Shown: positions 17,374-26,670, numbered from the stretch's first letter. The stretch: 41,161 nucleotides of DNA from DAOPXV01 sp035352535 (GCA_964545075.1 CAZJFS010000021.1:1-41161); one strand, 5' to 3'. Numbers and translations are program-made. Notes: a model not told the origin generated them from the sequence alone.

Positions 17374-18507
17374 TCACTTCGCCTCGATCCGTTTTTCCTG
17401 GAGCGTCAACATATAAAACACCGTAACGAGACCGGCCGTGAATATAAGTAGAAACGCGCCGACAACCGTATAATTCCATTCATAAGGATTGCTAAGATAT
17501 GAAAAAGAAGCGCCGATCTCCGCGTCGCGTATAAAGTCACGCGCCATGGCCATGCCAGCAAGCGAAATGAACGCGCATAATCCGGCCGCCGTCTGAACGA
17601 CGCCCGAACGGAGAACTTGCCCTTTCATATGACCGAATCCCGCGACGATAAAAGCCAGAACGACGCCCGACCAGAAGATCGTGGCATATAAAATATTCCC
17701 TCCCGTAAGCGCGGCATATACCGGAGCTTTTTGTATGTAGAGCATATGGAATCCGAGAACCGCCTGCGCCAGGAATGACGATAAAAATATCGGTTTAGTA
17801 AAGGATATTATATAATCGGAATATTCTAAGTCGCTTTTACCTTTAAAATAAGCCATGATATACATTAAGACCGAAGTGACGAAAACAGAGCCGAAAAGAA
17901 CGTGAAGATAGCGGTTCCACAGGTTTATATCACCGGCGTAAATATATATTCCGTAACACGTGCTCTGATATGTCTGATAAAATTTTTGCGGCGCCTGCAT
18001 GAAGGAATTATTGGAAGAAAACATAAAGGACGCGTAAATAAACCCGGCAAAAATTAAAAGAAGAAGAGGCAGGCGCATCGGCTTCAAAACCTTTTCCCGC
18101 GTCCATGAAAGAAGATAGAGGCCGTAATAATTGACGATAATCACCAGAAGAATGAAAAGCCAGAACGGCGCCATAAGTATCGTGGTAGTGTAAAAAAGCG
18201 GCCCGTACAGCGCCTGAATAAAAAGAAGAGGCGCGACGCCTATCGTTATGGTAAGCGAAAGCGCTGTCGGAAGCGGCTTTATTATATCGCGGTAAAGCCT
18301 TGAAACCATATCCTTGCGGCCATAACCGAAAACATCCATTGTTTTTAAAATTATCACGAAAACGAGCCCGCCAAGAAGAAGGTTCATCGGAATGACGTGT
18401 AAGATAAAAGTCAATATCATGAGGGCTTTTTGTAATATCGGATGCGCCATCTGAGGCACCTTATCCATCGCCGGAAGTATCAGACCGGCTTCGTTCGCAA
18501 ACGGCAT
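17374..18507 (-). CDS. bd-superfamily oxidase, second membrane subunit
   Basis: A 377-residue polytopic membrane protein with about eight or nine hydrophobic helices and no soluble domain. The first helix contains ILTFILHVIPMNLLLGGLVF, with a histidine placed as in the first helix of its partner (and of CydA). It therefore looks like a CydA-related or CydB-like partner rather than an unrelated protein; which of these it is cannot be settled by eye. It starts 28 bases after subunit I with AGGAGTG 8 bases before the ATG, so both are translated from one transcript. Hairpins lie beyond its stop. Confidence 0.7.
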   Translation of the reverse strand: MPFANEAGLILPAMDKVPQMAHPILQKALMILTFILHVIPMNLLLGGLVFVIILKTMDVFGYGRKDMVSRLYRDIIKPLPTALSLTITIGVAPLLFIQALYGPLFYTTTILMAPFWLFILLVIIVNYYGLYLLSWTREKVLKPMRLPLLLLIFAGFIYASFMFSSNNSFMQAPQKFYQTYQSTCYGIYIYAGDINLWNRYLHVLFGSVFVTSVLMYIMAYFKGKSDLEYSDYIISFTKPIFLSSFLAQAVLGFHMLYIQKAPVYAALTGGNILYATIFWSGVVLAFIVAGFGHMKGQVLRSGVVQTAAGLCAFISLAGMAMARDFIRDAEIGASFSYLSNPYEWNYTVVGAFLLIFTAGLVTVFYMLTLQEKRIEAK

Positions 18508-18535
18508 TTTTTAACACTCCTAATTTAAATCATAA

Positions 18536-19852
18536 TTATTTTATAACGTTAGACTGCATAACTTCGGCGGCGTGATTGAGCCGATAAAGATAAGCGGCCA
18601 GCGCGTCCCGTTCGAGACCGCTGCCAAAAAACGGAGGCATGAACTTTTTCAGTTCGTTCATCTTCATGAGATTCTGTTTAATAAGGTCCTCGCTCCAGTA
18701 TTTGACAAGCGGACGCACCGCGTTATAACCGTCGATCGCATGACAAGCCTGGCACTGATATCGGAATATTTCACGGCCGGCTTCTATTTTATTGGCGGGC
18801 GTAACTTCCTTGACCGGACACCACTTGAGATTTTTAAGAAAACCCGAAGCGTCCATCTCCGGTTTCCCATGCCCGTCGACATATATCGAATTTGAATACA
18901 GCCTTTCATACAGCGTGTATGGCTTTCTGACGCCTTCTCTCACGAGCTCGAAGGTAGCCATGAAAGTTCCCGCGAATATTATCAGAATGATCGTAAATAT
19001 CGCCGAAAACCTCTTGATGTCAATCCAGGCATGCGCGACCGCCGCGATAATAAGCAGTGCCGCGGAACCGGCGCAGATATTGGCCATTATCATAAGAAGC
19101 GCGGAGCCGCCCATAACTATGTCCTTTGAAAGGCCGGGCAGCATCCAGAAATACCAGCCGGCGAAAACCGGCATTAAAAAAAGGCATGGAGCGAGATAAA
19201 ACGAAGCATTAAGAATAGCTTTTTCGCGGACCCGCTCGTCAAATTGAAAGGCGGCCGTAAACATGGCAAAAACACCCGCGAATACTATGCATATTACCGT
19301 CCTGAAAAAGAGCGACGGAAAATAGGTCGGATTGAAAAAAGCCGCCCAGAAATTTCCGCTTTCGTAATAGCTTCCGGGCGTGAGCATAAATGTTATGACG
19401 CCGTTTATCACAAAAAGAGAAAGCCAGGCCGCGGCGAAATATATGAGCGCGAGAATCTCGCGGGATCTCTGCGTCAGAGCGTCGAATTTATAAACATAGA
19501 GAGTTATGGCGGTTATCTCAACAAAAAAGAAGACCCACTCGATGGCCCATGCGTATAAAAATATGTGAATAAGCGTAGACGTGGCTGCGGGCGAAACAAG
19601 GCCTATGGCAAACCATATACCTACGCCCGAAACAGCGCCGAAAACGGTCGTTAACAGCATAAAAAATTTCGCGTGGCTTTTAAGATAATCAAGAAGCTGG
19701 CTGTCAGGGCTCTTTCTTAGCATCACCTCGGTGTAATAAATATAAAAACCGCCGCCCACGGCAAGATGCGAGACTATCACGTGCAGGATAGCTATTATCG
19801 CAATAAGCATGGAACCGCCAAGCAGCGGGATGTCCCAGAACGGATAATTCAT
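18536..19852 (-). CDS. CydA-like oxidase subunit I fused to a c-type haem domain
   Basis: 438 residues: about eight or nine transmembrane helices (1-315) followed by a C-terminal cytochrome c domain. CydA-like features are H24 in the first helix (LHVIVSHLAVGGG), E105 and E112 in AIEWVFFFVEI (compare the two glutamates of CydA helix 3), and LFVINGVITFMLTPG. The region aligning with the CydA haem b558 histidine reads FFRTVICIVFAG, so that histidine seems absent. The haem c motif is C367-QA-C370-H371 with M405 (KFMPPF) as likely sixth ligand. Such proteins form a c-haem-bearing branch of the bd superfamily, thought to take electrons from a c-type donor rather than quinol; the electron acceptor is inferred. 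The start is taken at the second ATG because GAAAGGATGG lies before it; ATG 19861 has no spacing from the site. Confidence 0.8.
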   Translation of the reverse strand: MNYPFWDIPLLGGSMLIAIIAILHVIVSHLAVGGGFYIYYTEVMLRKSPDSQLLDYLKSHAKFFMLLTTVFGAVSGVGIWFAIGLVSPAATSTLIHIFLYAWAIEWVFFFVEITAITLYVYKFDALTQRSREILALIYFAAAWLSLFVINGVITFMLTPGSYYESGNFWAAFFNPTYFPSLFFRTVICIVFAGVFAMFTAAFQFDERVREKAILNASFYLAPCLFLMPVFAGWYFWMLPGLSKDIVMGGSALLMIMANICAGSAALLIIAAVAHAWIDIKRFSAIFTIILIIFAGTFMATFELVREGVRKPYTLYERLYSNSIYVDGHGKPEMDASGFLKNLKWCPVKEVTPANKIEAGREIFRYQCQACHAIDGYNAVRPLVKYWSEDLIKQNLMKMNELKKFMPPFFGSGLERDALAAYLYRLNHAAEVMQSNVIK

Positions 19853-19920
19853 GTGGCCCATCCTTTCAAAATAAATTATCTTTTAAACACTAACTTGAAA
19901 TTGATTTTTCTATTCAGGTT

Positions 19921-19949
19921 ATTATAACATAATTTATTTCCTAAAACAA
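19921..19949 (-). promoter_or_regulatory. Probable promoter of the oxidase operon
   Basis: On the minus strand TTGTTT (19944-19949) and a perfect TATAAT (19921-19926) are 17 bases apart. The transcript would start about 60 bases before the ATG at 19852. Confidence 0.6.
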
Positions 19950-19987
19950 TTCAAGAGTTGATCCGTCCTGAATAAAAGATTGATAGG

Positions 19988-20017
19988 TTGACAAATTGCT
20001 TCTATTTATGATATTAT
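19988..20017 (+). promoter_or_regulatory. glyQ: Probable sigma-70 promoter of the glyQS run
   Basis: TTGACA (19988-19993) and TATTAT (20012-20017) are 18 bases apart. The predicted leader is about 145 bases long before the glyQ ATG at 20168 and contains a hairpin at 20066-20090. The 305-base region between the divergent oxidase and glyQ genes is otherwise A/T-rich and holds only these two promoters and that hairpin. Confidence 0.7.
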
Positions 20018-20065
20018 CATTTATTGATAGAAACATGCTTTAAAAATCGAACTTGAAATTTTTAA

Positions 20066-20090
20066 AAGGGTTGCCTTTATGGCAACCTTT
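20066..20090 (+). other. Hairpin in the glyQ leader (possible attenuator)
   Basis: GGTTGCC (20069-20075) pairs perfectly with GGCAACC (20081-20087), and the flanking AA/TT pairs extend the stem; the loop is TTTAT. It is followed by TTTGTTTGATTTA, a broken T run. It lies between the promoter and glyQ, so it could act as a leaky terminator or leader structure. No T-box signature was found. Confidence 0.5.
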
Positions 20091-20167
20091 GTTTGATTTA
20101 TACCGCCCGTATTAATTTAAAACGGTTTTAAATATTTTTTTCTTCAAATCTGGTTATGAGGTGTGCG

Positions 20168-21049
20168 ATGAACTTTCAGGAAATCATACTGACCCTTCAA
20201 AATTACTGGTCTTCTCAGAAATGCGCCATTACTCAGCCTTACGATATAGAAAAAGGCGCTGGTACTTTCAACCCCGCGACTTTTCTTCGTTCGCTGGGAC
20301 CCGAACCGTGGAACGCGGCTTACGTCGAACCTTGCCGCAGACCTACCGACGGGCGCTATGGAGAAAATCCAAACCGCGTCCAGCACTATTTTCAATTTCA
20401 GGTCGTAATGAAACCCGCTCCGGAAAATATACAGGAACTCTATCTTAAGAGCCTGGAAAAACTCGGCATAAACCGCAACGATCACGATATCCGTTTCGTC
20501 GAGGACGACTGGGAATCGCCGACGTTAGGCGCGTGGGGACTCGGCTGGGAAGTGTGGCTCAACGGAATGGAAGTATCGCAGTTCACTTATTTTCAGCAGA
20601 TCGGAAGCATCGACCTGAGCCCGATAACCGTCGAAATAACTTACGGCATCGAGCGCCTCGCTACGTATATACAGAAAAAAGATTCCATATTCGACATCGA
20701 ATGGGTCGACGGCATAACATACGGCGAAATATATCATCAGAACGAAGTCGAACAATCCAAATATAATTTCGAGTACGCCGACACAAAAATGCTTTTCGAC
20801 CTTTTCATCACTTACGAACGCGAATCCAAACGCCTCATGGAACTCAATCTCGTTCTTCCAGCGTACGATTACGTTATGAAATCATCCCATTCTTTCAACC
20901 TTTTAGACGCGCGCGGCGCAATATCGGTTACTGAAAGAGTTAAATACATCGGAAGAATACGCGAAATGGCCAGAGCGGTCGCGGGAGCATATCTAAAAAA
21001 ACGCGAAGAATTAAATTTCCCATTATTAAAAGGAGCAAATAGCAGATGA
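20168..21049 (+). CDS. glyQ: Glycyl-tRNA synthetase alpha subunit
   Basis: Catalytic subunit of the bacterial alpha2-beta2 glycyl-tRNA synthetase; 293 residues, the normal length. NFQEIILTLQNYWSSQKC at the start, then AGTFNPATFLRSLGPEPW and YVEPCRRPTDGRYGENPNR, are diagnostic. The frame is open from ATG 20156 (MRCAM), but the start is placed at 20168 because GAGGTG (20158-20163) serves as ribosome binding site and other GlyQ proteins begin at this point. Its TGA overlaps the glyS ATG (ATGA), implying translational coupling. Confidence 0.97.
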   Translation: MNFQEIILTLQNYWSSQKCAITQPYDIEKGAGTFNPATFLRSLGPEPWNAAYVEPCRRPTDGRYGENPNRVQHYFQFQVVMKPAPENIQELYLKSLEKLGINRNDHDIRFVEDDWESPTLGAWGLGWEVWLNGMEVSQFTYFQQIGSIDLSPITVEITYGIERLATYIQKKDSIFDIEWVDGITYGEIYHQNEVEQSKYNFEYADTKMLFDLFITYERESKRLMELNLVLPAYDYVMKSSHSFNLLDARGAISVTERVKYIGRIREMARAVAGAYLKKREELNFPLLKGANSR

Positions 21050-23157
21050 AGCGCGATTTTATAATAGAGATTGGAACTGAAGAGATACCCGCTGGCTTTA
21101 TTAACGGCGCTATTGAAACGCTGCACAACCTCATTACCGAAAAATTCAGATCTTCGATGATTTCTTATGAAAAATCATATTTTTATTCGACACCCAGAAG
21201 GCTCGTCGTCCAGGTTACCGGCGTCGACGAAACCCAGAAGGACCAGTTCGAGGAAATAAAGGGCCCGCCGAAAAAAGCCGCGTTCTCGGATATAGGACGC
21301 CCGACCCAGGCAGCCCTCGGCTTTATCCAGACCAATAACGCCACCATGAATGACGTTACGATAAAAGCAACGCCTAAAGGCGAATATTTATACATCAACA
21401 AAACGGTCAAGGGAGTCGAAACGATAACCATATTGCCGGGCATAATCAGCTCCGCTCTCGGCGCCCTCGTCTTTCCGAAATCCATGAAATGGGATTCGAC
21501 TGAAGTGCGCTTCGCAAGGCCGGTACGATGGATGCTCTGCCTTTTCGGCGAAGATATAATCAAATTCAAGTTCGGCAATGTCGAATCGTCGAACATGACA
21601 TACAGCATCAGAAGGCTTAATACCAGCGCGTCCGTCTCATCGTCCGGAGAATATTTCGACGTCGTAAAAAAACTCGACGTGATTATAGACACCAAGACTC
21701 GCTGTAATTCAATAATAACAAGCCTTAACCTGATCTCCGAAAAACTCGGGCTCAAGCCTTATAAAAACGAAGACCTTATAAACGAAGTGGCGAACCTGAC
21801 CGAAAACCCGGAGCCGATCCTCTGCGAATTCAATACCGAGTTTTTGAAGGTCCCCGAAAAAATCCTCACATTTACGATGATAAAGAAGCAACGCTACTTC
21901 CCATTATATGAAAATTCCGGAAAACTTTCGAACAAGTTCGTGGTTTTTTCTAATGGAAAACCTCTGCAAATGGACGAGGTCCGATACGGCAATCAGAAGG
22001 TCGTCACGGCTCGCCTCGCCGACGCTGAATTTTATTTCAACGAGGACTGCAAAAGCACTCTCGAAGCAAAAGCTCAAAAGCTCAAAAATGTGGCTTTCCA
22101 GCAGAAACTCGGATCGGTCTATGAAAAAACCGTCAGAATATCAGCTCTTGCGCAATATCTGTATTCAAATTTAATTACCAAAATACCGCCTCAGGACGAC
22201 TATAAAAAAGCTAAACTCGAAAAAATCAAAAAATGCGCCGAATTGTGCAAGGCCGACCTCACGTCTGAAGTCGTAAAGGATTTCACGGAACTTCAGGGCT
22301 ACGCCGGAATGGTTTATGCGCAGCGCGACGGGCTCGCCGAAGACATATCCAAAGGCATATTCGAACACTATAAACCCTGTTTCAAGGGCGACACGCTTCC
22401 TGAAACGACCGAAGGGCAGTGCGTCGGGATCGCCGACAAGCTGGACACCATCGCCGGATGTTTCGTCATAAAAATGATACCGACCGGTTCCGGAGACCCT
22501 TACGCGCTACGCCGCGCCGCGCTCGGCATTATCGAAACCGCCCTTCATTCTTCACTTTCTTTTGATTTCGCGGGGCTGGTCGAATACGCCATTCGTTTAT
22601 ATCCAGAAGCGCTCATCGCCGCCGAAAAATGCGTGGTAAAAGAGACCGTGGCGGATATCGTCAATTTCATCAAACAGCGCTTCGAAACTAAATTAAAGGA
22701 ACTCGGGCTCAGATACGACGTTATAAACGCGACGCTCTGGAACGGCGTATCAAACATTTACGAGGACCACAGAAAAGCCGCCTGCCTTTCAAAAGCAAGA
22801 ACGTCCAAAGAATTCATATCGCTCGTAACGCCCTTCAAGCGCGCTCTCAACATCACCAAAAACATTGAAATCTCCGATATCAGACGGGATCTTCTCACTC
22901 TCGATGTTGAGCGGGACCTCTATGAAAAATACTCGAAGGTCAAAACTGAAGTCGATACCGATCTTGCGGCCAACGATTATTTCGCGGCATTTAATCACCT
23001 TGCCGTTTTAAACGAACCGATAGATAAATTCTTCGTCGGCGTAATGGTCATGGATAAGGACGTCGACCTCAAAAACAACAGAGTTGCGCTTCTTTGCGCT
23101 ATAAGAAACCTCTTCTTCAGGCTGGTCGATATATCCCAGCTTGTTATCGATGAATAA
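21046..23157 (+). CDS. glyS: Glycyl-tRNA synthetase beta subunit
   Basis: The beta subunit recognises tRNA-Gly. 703 residues, normal length. It begins KRDFIIEIGTEEIPAGFI, the family start, and contains FARPVRWMLCLFG, MIKKQRYFPLYENSGKLSNKF and the HD-like segment around ADLTSEVVKDFTELQGYAG. SGDPYALRRAALGI lies further on, with a C-terminal anticodon-binding-like domain. AAAGGAG lies about 10 bases upstream inside glyQ. lon begins 26 bases after its stop. Confidence 0.97.
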   Translation: MKRDFIIEIGTEEIPAGFINGAIETLHNLITEKFRSSMISYEKSYFYSTPRRLVVQVTGVDETQKDQFEEIKGPPKKAAFSDIGRPTQAALGFIQTNNATMNDVTIKATPKGEYLYINKTVKGVETITILPGIISSALGALVFPKSMKWDSTEVRFARPVRWMLCLFGEDIIKFKFGNVESSNMTYSIRRLNTSASVSSSGEYFDVVKKLDVIIDTKTRCNSIITSLNLISEKLGLKPYKNEDLINEVANLTENPEPILCEFNTEFLKVPEKILTFTMIKKQRYFPLYENSGKLSNKFVVFSNGKPLQMDEVRYGNQKVVTARLADAEFYFNEDCKSTLEAKAQKLKNVAFQQKLGSVYEKTVRISALAQYLYSNLITKIPPQDDYKKAKLEKIKKCAELCKADLTSEVVKDFTELQGYAGMVYAQRDGLAEDISKGIFEHYKPCFKGDTLPETTEGQCVGIADKLDTIAGCFVIKMIPTGSGDPYALRRAALGIIETALHSSLSFDFAGLVEYAIRLYPEALIAAEKCVVKETVADIVNFIKQRFETKLKELGLRYDVINATLWNGVSNIYEDHRKAACLSKARTSKEFISLVTPFKRALNITKNIEISDIRRDLLTLDVERDLYEKYSKVKTEVDTDLAANDYFAAFNHLAVLNEPIDKFFVGVMVMDKDVDLKNNRVALLCAIRNLFFRLVDISQLVIDE

Positions 23158-23183
23158 ACCGTTTTTTGGAGATGAATACCATA

Positions 23184-25823
23184 ATGGCGTCAGAAAAAAC
23201 AAATCTTTATGATAATGCAGGTTATCCGACTCCGTGGCCGCTCTCTTTCTTCGGCTCTAAAAGCGGAGACGCTCAGGGCGGTTCCCCCGGAGGAAACGAC
23301 GGCTTTGACGGCGGGGCCAACGGCGAAAACGGCGGGGCGGACGATGGTAATGGCAACGGCGACGACGATCCGGATAAACTCCGAAGCCAGATACTTAAAA
23401 AACTCGCAAGCAAGCTGGGCGAATTGAAAAAAGACCTTGCCGAAGGGCTTCTTGGCTCAAATGAAGGCGAAAACGAGGAAAACAAGGAACGCGCCGAGTC
23501 GGGAAAATATGTCATACCCGACGTGCTGCCACTACTTCCGGCCCGTGAAGTAATGGTTTTTCCTTATATGATAGTGCCTCTTTTCGTAGGGCGGAAACAA
23601 TCCATTGCGGCTATCGAAAAAGCCATGATCTCGGGGCGCAAAATATTTCTCTCGCTTCAAAAGGACCCGCAAAAGGAAAACCCGTCACGCGAAGATCTCT
23701 GCGATTTCGGCATAGCGGCCGAGATATTGAATCTTTTGAAACTGCCCGACGGAACGGTCAAGATCCTCATTGAAGGGCTGAAACGCGTAAAAGTGGTCGA
23801 ATTTTTAAGCGAAGAAGACTCAAACTTCATGGTGAAGGTCGAACAGATAAACGACGTCATAGAAGAAAGCGTTGAATTTCAAGCGCTCAAGAGATCGGTC
23901 GTAGATCAGTTCGAGCTTTACGTAAAGCTAAACAGGAAAATTCCCGTTGAAATAATGATGGTCATATTAAATACCGACGACCCTTCAAGGCTCGCCGATA
24001 TAATAACCGCGCATCTGGCTTTAACGTTAACCGCAAGGCAGGAGATAATCGAGGAAACGCACGTCAGCAAACGTTTCGAAAAGCTTCTCATCATGATAAA
24101 CAAGGAAATAGAGATACTTTCCCTTGAAAAGAAGATACGAAACAACGTCCACGATCAGCTCGAAAAAACCCAGAAGGAATACTACCTGCGCGAACAGATA
24201 AAGACGCTTCAAAAAGAGCTTGGCGAAGACGAAAGCATGAGCCGCGAAGCGATCGAATACAAGGAAAAACTGGCTAAACTTAAAATGCCCGACGAATGCC
24301 GCGAAAAGATGGAAAAAGAATTATCCAAATTCGAAAAGATGCATCCGATGTCGGCGGAAACAACCACCATAAGAAATTATATAGAATGGGTCATCGAGCT
24401 TCCCTGGGACGTCGAAACCGAAGACAATACCGATATAAATAAATCCGAGGAGATACTCGAAGAGGACCACTATGGCCTCGAAAAAGTCAAGGAAAGAATA
24501 CTCGAGTTCCTGGCGGTACGAAAACTCGCCGGAAATAAAATGAAAGGGCCCATGCTTTGCCTCGTCGGCCCTCCAGGCGTCGGAAAAACATCGCTCGGAA
24601 GGTCCGTGGCGCGAGCGCTCGGCAGAAAATTCGTCAGAATGTCGCTCGGCGGCATGCGCGATGAAGCCGAAATAAGAGGCCACAGACGCACGTACGTCGG
24701 CGCGATGCCCGGAAGAATAATGCAGCTTATCCATCAGGTCAAGGCTAAAAATCCGGTCATGCTGCTCGACGAAATCGACAAACTGTCAAGCGACTTCCGC
24801 GGCGACCCCGCCTCGGCGCTTCTGGAAGCTCTCGATCCGGAACAGAACTCGACGTTCAACGACCATTATATAAACCTGCCATTCGACCTTTCGAAGGTTC
24901 TTTTCATGACGACGGCCAATCTCACGCACACCATACCGCCGCCGCTTCTTGACAGAATGGAAATAATCAGGATCCCTGGATATACGGAAGATGAAAAGCT
25001 GAGCATAGCCACGAAATATCTTACGCCGAAACAGATCGAAGAGAACGGACTCACTAAAAAACAAATATCTTTTACTCCTGACGCGCTCAAACACGTGATC
25101 CGCTTCTACACCAGGGAAGCCGGAGTCAGAAACCTCGAGCGCGAGATCGGGTCCATCGTAAGAAAACGCGCGCGCGCGATAGCCAAAGGCGAAAAAATAA
25201 AAGAAATAAAAGTTAAAGCCGCCGACGTTGAAAAATACCTCGGCGCCAAACGGTTTAAATACGGCGACACGGAAACGCAAAAACGCGTTGGAGCGGTCAA
25301 CGGCCTCGCGTGGAGCGAGACGGGCGGATCGGTAATGGTTATAGAATGCGTGATGATGCCGGGCAAGGGCGAATTAAGCCTCACCGGCCAGCTTGGCAGC
25401 GTAATGCAGGAAAGCGCCAAAGCCGCGTTTTCCTACATCAGGTCCAATGGTGAAAAGCTCGGCATCGACGCCGGCACGTTTAAAAAGTTCGACTTTCACG
25501 TCCACGTACCCGAAGGCGCCATACCGAAGGACGGCCCCTCGGCCGGATTAGCTCTCTGCTCCTCGCTCATATCGTTGATAACAAAAAAAGAAGCGCGCGG
25601 AGATCTGGCCATGACGGGCGAAATAACGTTGCGCGGCAGGGCGCTTCCGATAGGCGGCGTCAAGGAAAAAGTATTGGCCGCCCACAGCGTCGGCATCTTC
25701 GAAGTCATCCTTCCCGACGACAACAGGAAAGATCTCGAGGATATTCCCGAAAAGATTAGAAAAGACATGAAGTTCACATTCGTGAAAAATATCGGCGAAG
25801 TGCTTAAAACTCTTTTTAAATAA
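23184..25823 (+). CDS. lon: ATP-dependent Lon protease with acidic/Gly-rich N-terminal extension
   Basis: Cytoplasmic AAA+ serine protease, 879 residues. Residues 1-105 are an unusual extension with runs rich in Gly, Asp and Asn (about 25-60) and charged residues (60-105). The substrate-binding LON domain starts about 108 (VLPLLPAREVMVFPYMIVPL); coiled coil about 290-350; AAA+ with Walker A GPPGVGKTS and Walker B MLLDEIDK; and a C-terminal protease domain with catalytic Ser in KDGPSAG and Lys in GGVKEK. Other in-frame starts are TTG 23166 and ATG 23172; ATG 23184 is chosen because GGAGATGA lies upstream at a workable distance, though this is not certain. Genes before and after are on the same strand with short gaps. 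Confidence 0.95.
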   Translation: MASEKTNLYDNAGYPTPWPLSFFGSKSGDAQGGSPGGNDGFDGGANGENGGADDGNGNGDDDPDKLRSQILKKLASKLGELKKDLAEGLLGSNEGENEENKERAESGKYVIPDVLPLLPAREVMVFPYMIVPLFVGRKQSIAAIEKAMISGRKIFLSLQKDPQKENPSREDLCDFGIAAEILNLLKLPDGTVKILIEGLKRVKVVEFLSEEDSNFMVKVEQINDVIEESVEFQALKRSVVDQFELYVKLNRKIPVEIMMVILNTDDPSRLADIITAHLALTLTARQEIIEETHVSKRFEKLLIMINKEIEILSLEKKIRNNVHDQLEKTQKEYYLREQIKTLQKELGEDESMSREAIEYKEKLAKLKMPDECREKMEKELSKFEKMHPMSAETTTIRNYIEWVIELPWDVETEDNTDINKSEEILEEDHYGLEKVKERILEFLAVRKLAGNKMKGPMLCLVGPPGVGKTSLGRSVARALGRKFVRMSLGGMRDEAEIRGHRRTYVGAMPGRIMQLIHQVKAKNPVMLLDEIDKLSSDFRGDPASALLEALDPEQNSTFNDHYINLPFDLSKVLFMTTANLTHTIPPPLLDRMEIIRIPGYTEDEKLSIATKYLTPKQIEENGLTKKQISFTPDALKHVIRFYTREAGVRNLEREIGSIVRKRARAIAKGEKIKEIKVKAADVEKYLGAKRFKYGDTETQKRVGAVNGLAWSETGGSVMVIECVMMPGKGELSLTGQLGSVMQESAKAAFSYIRSNGEKLGIDAGTFKKFDFHVHVPEGAIPKDGPSAGLALCSSLISLITKKEARGDLAMTGEITLRGRALPIGGVKEKVLAAHSVGIFEVILPDDNRKDLEDIPEKIRKDMKFTFVKNIGEVLKTLFK

Positions 25824-25837
25824 GAAACGATACCATC

Positions 25838-25860
25838 CCGGCCGGAATATTTCCGGCCGG
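25838..25860. repeat. Perfect 10-bp inverted repeat between lon and the YD-repeat gene
   Basis: CCGGCCGGAA (25838-25847) and TTCCGGCCGG (25851-25860) form a perfect stem with loop TAT. No T run follows, so a simple terminator is unlikely. It could be a 3'-end stabiliser of the lon message or an operator. Confidence 0.75.
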
Positions 25861-25884
25861 CCCCTTAAAATCAAGGAGGGAAGG

Positions 25885-26646
25885 ATGAACCTGAAAAAAA
25901 TAGCCGTGGCCGCAACTTTAGCGATACTTTTTTCACCGCTTTGCGCGAACGGCGCTGGACTGGATACCGCGATAAAAAAAGAAAAAGTCATCGACAGAAT
26001 CAAGCAGTTCAAAATAAGGTCAGTCACGCATTACATATACGATTATGAAAACGGCTGCGCTTACAAGTCTTATCTTTACGAATACGACCGCGCCGGAAAC
26101 CCCGTCCGATCCATGGCGTATAACCATGACAGAACCGTACGCGAGGAAAGCGTTTATAAACAGGAAAATGAAAAATATATATCCGGCGTCGAATACACTT
26201 CAAATAAAAACGTTTCAAGAAGAACGATCTATAAGTATGATGATTTCAACAATATTATAGAACTTGAAAGATACGGCCCGGGCGACCGCCTCGACGGCAA
26301 AACCGTATTCAGGATGAATTTCGATGAAAACACGGTGGACGAGATCACCTATGACGCGGCAGGGAAAATAAGTTCAAAAAAAAGTTTGCTTTACAGATGC
26401 GATTCGCGCGGAAACGTCATTGAAAAAACGTCATACGGCACAAACGGAAGGGTCGAAGACAGGAACGTCTTCAAATATGACGGAAAAGGCCATGTCGAAA
26501 AAGCGAACCGGTTCGACCGGAGCGGCGCCAGCTCAACTCAATCGTATCAGTACGATGAGAACGGCAACGTGGTTTTCATCGTTAACCGCGACGAAAAAGG
26601 CGCGATGGTATCAGCCATAAAAACGGTATACACTTACTACAGATAA
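25885..26646 (+). CDS. Secreted protein with YD (RHS-like) repeats
   Basis: 253 residues. A signal peptide (about 1-23, ending near CANGAG) is followed by imperfect repeats of the type YKYDDFNNIIELERYG, YRCDSRGNVIEKTSYG, FKYDGKGHVEKANRFD and YQYDENGNVVFIVNRD. This Y-x-Y/C-D-x-x-G/N-N pattern is the YD/RHS repeat, which forms beta-structure in large shell toxins; here there is no toxin or core domain. A carbohydrate- or wall-binding role is only a guess. A strong AAGGAGGG site precedes the ATG at a spacing of 4-6 bases. Confidence 0.8.
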   Translation: MNLKKIAVAATLAILFSPLCANGAGLDTAIKKEKVIDRIKQFKIRSVTHYIYDYENGCAYKSYLYEYDRAGNPVRSMAYNHDRTVREESVYKQENEKYISGVEYTSNKNVSRRTIYKYDDFNNIIELERYGPGDRLDGKTVFRMNFDENTVDEITYDAAGKISSKKSLLYRCDSRGNVIEKTSYGTNGRVEDRNVFKYDGKGHVEKANRFDRSGASSTQSYQYDENGNVVFIVNRDEKGAMVSAIKTVYTYYR

Positions 26647-26670
26647 AATTTTATAATGAGGGTATGCGTT

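Noticed and set aside
20018..20167. T-box riboswitch upstream of glyQS
   Set aside because: The leader is only about 145 bases and I see no T-box consensus or specifier-loop structure.
23166..23183. Earlier start codons (TTG 23166, ATG 23172) for lon
   Set aside because: GGAGATGA overlaps these positions and is best placed for ATG 23184.
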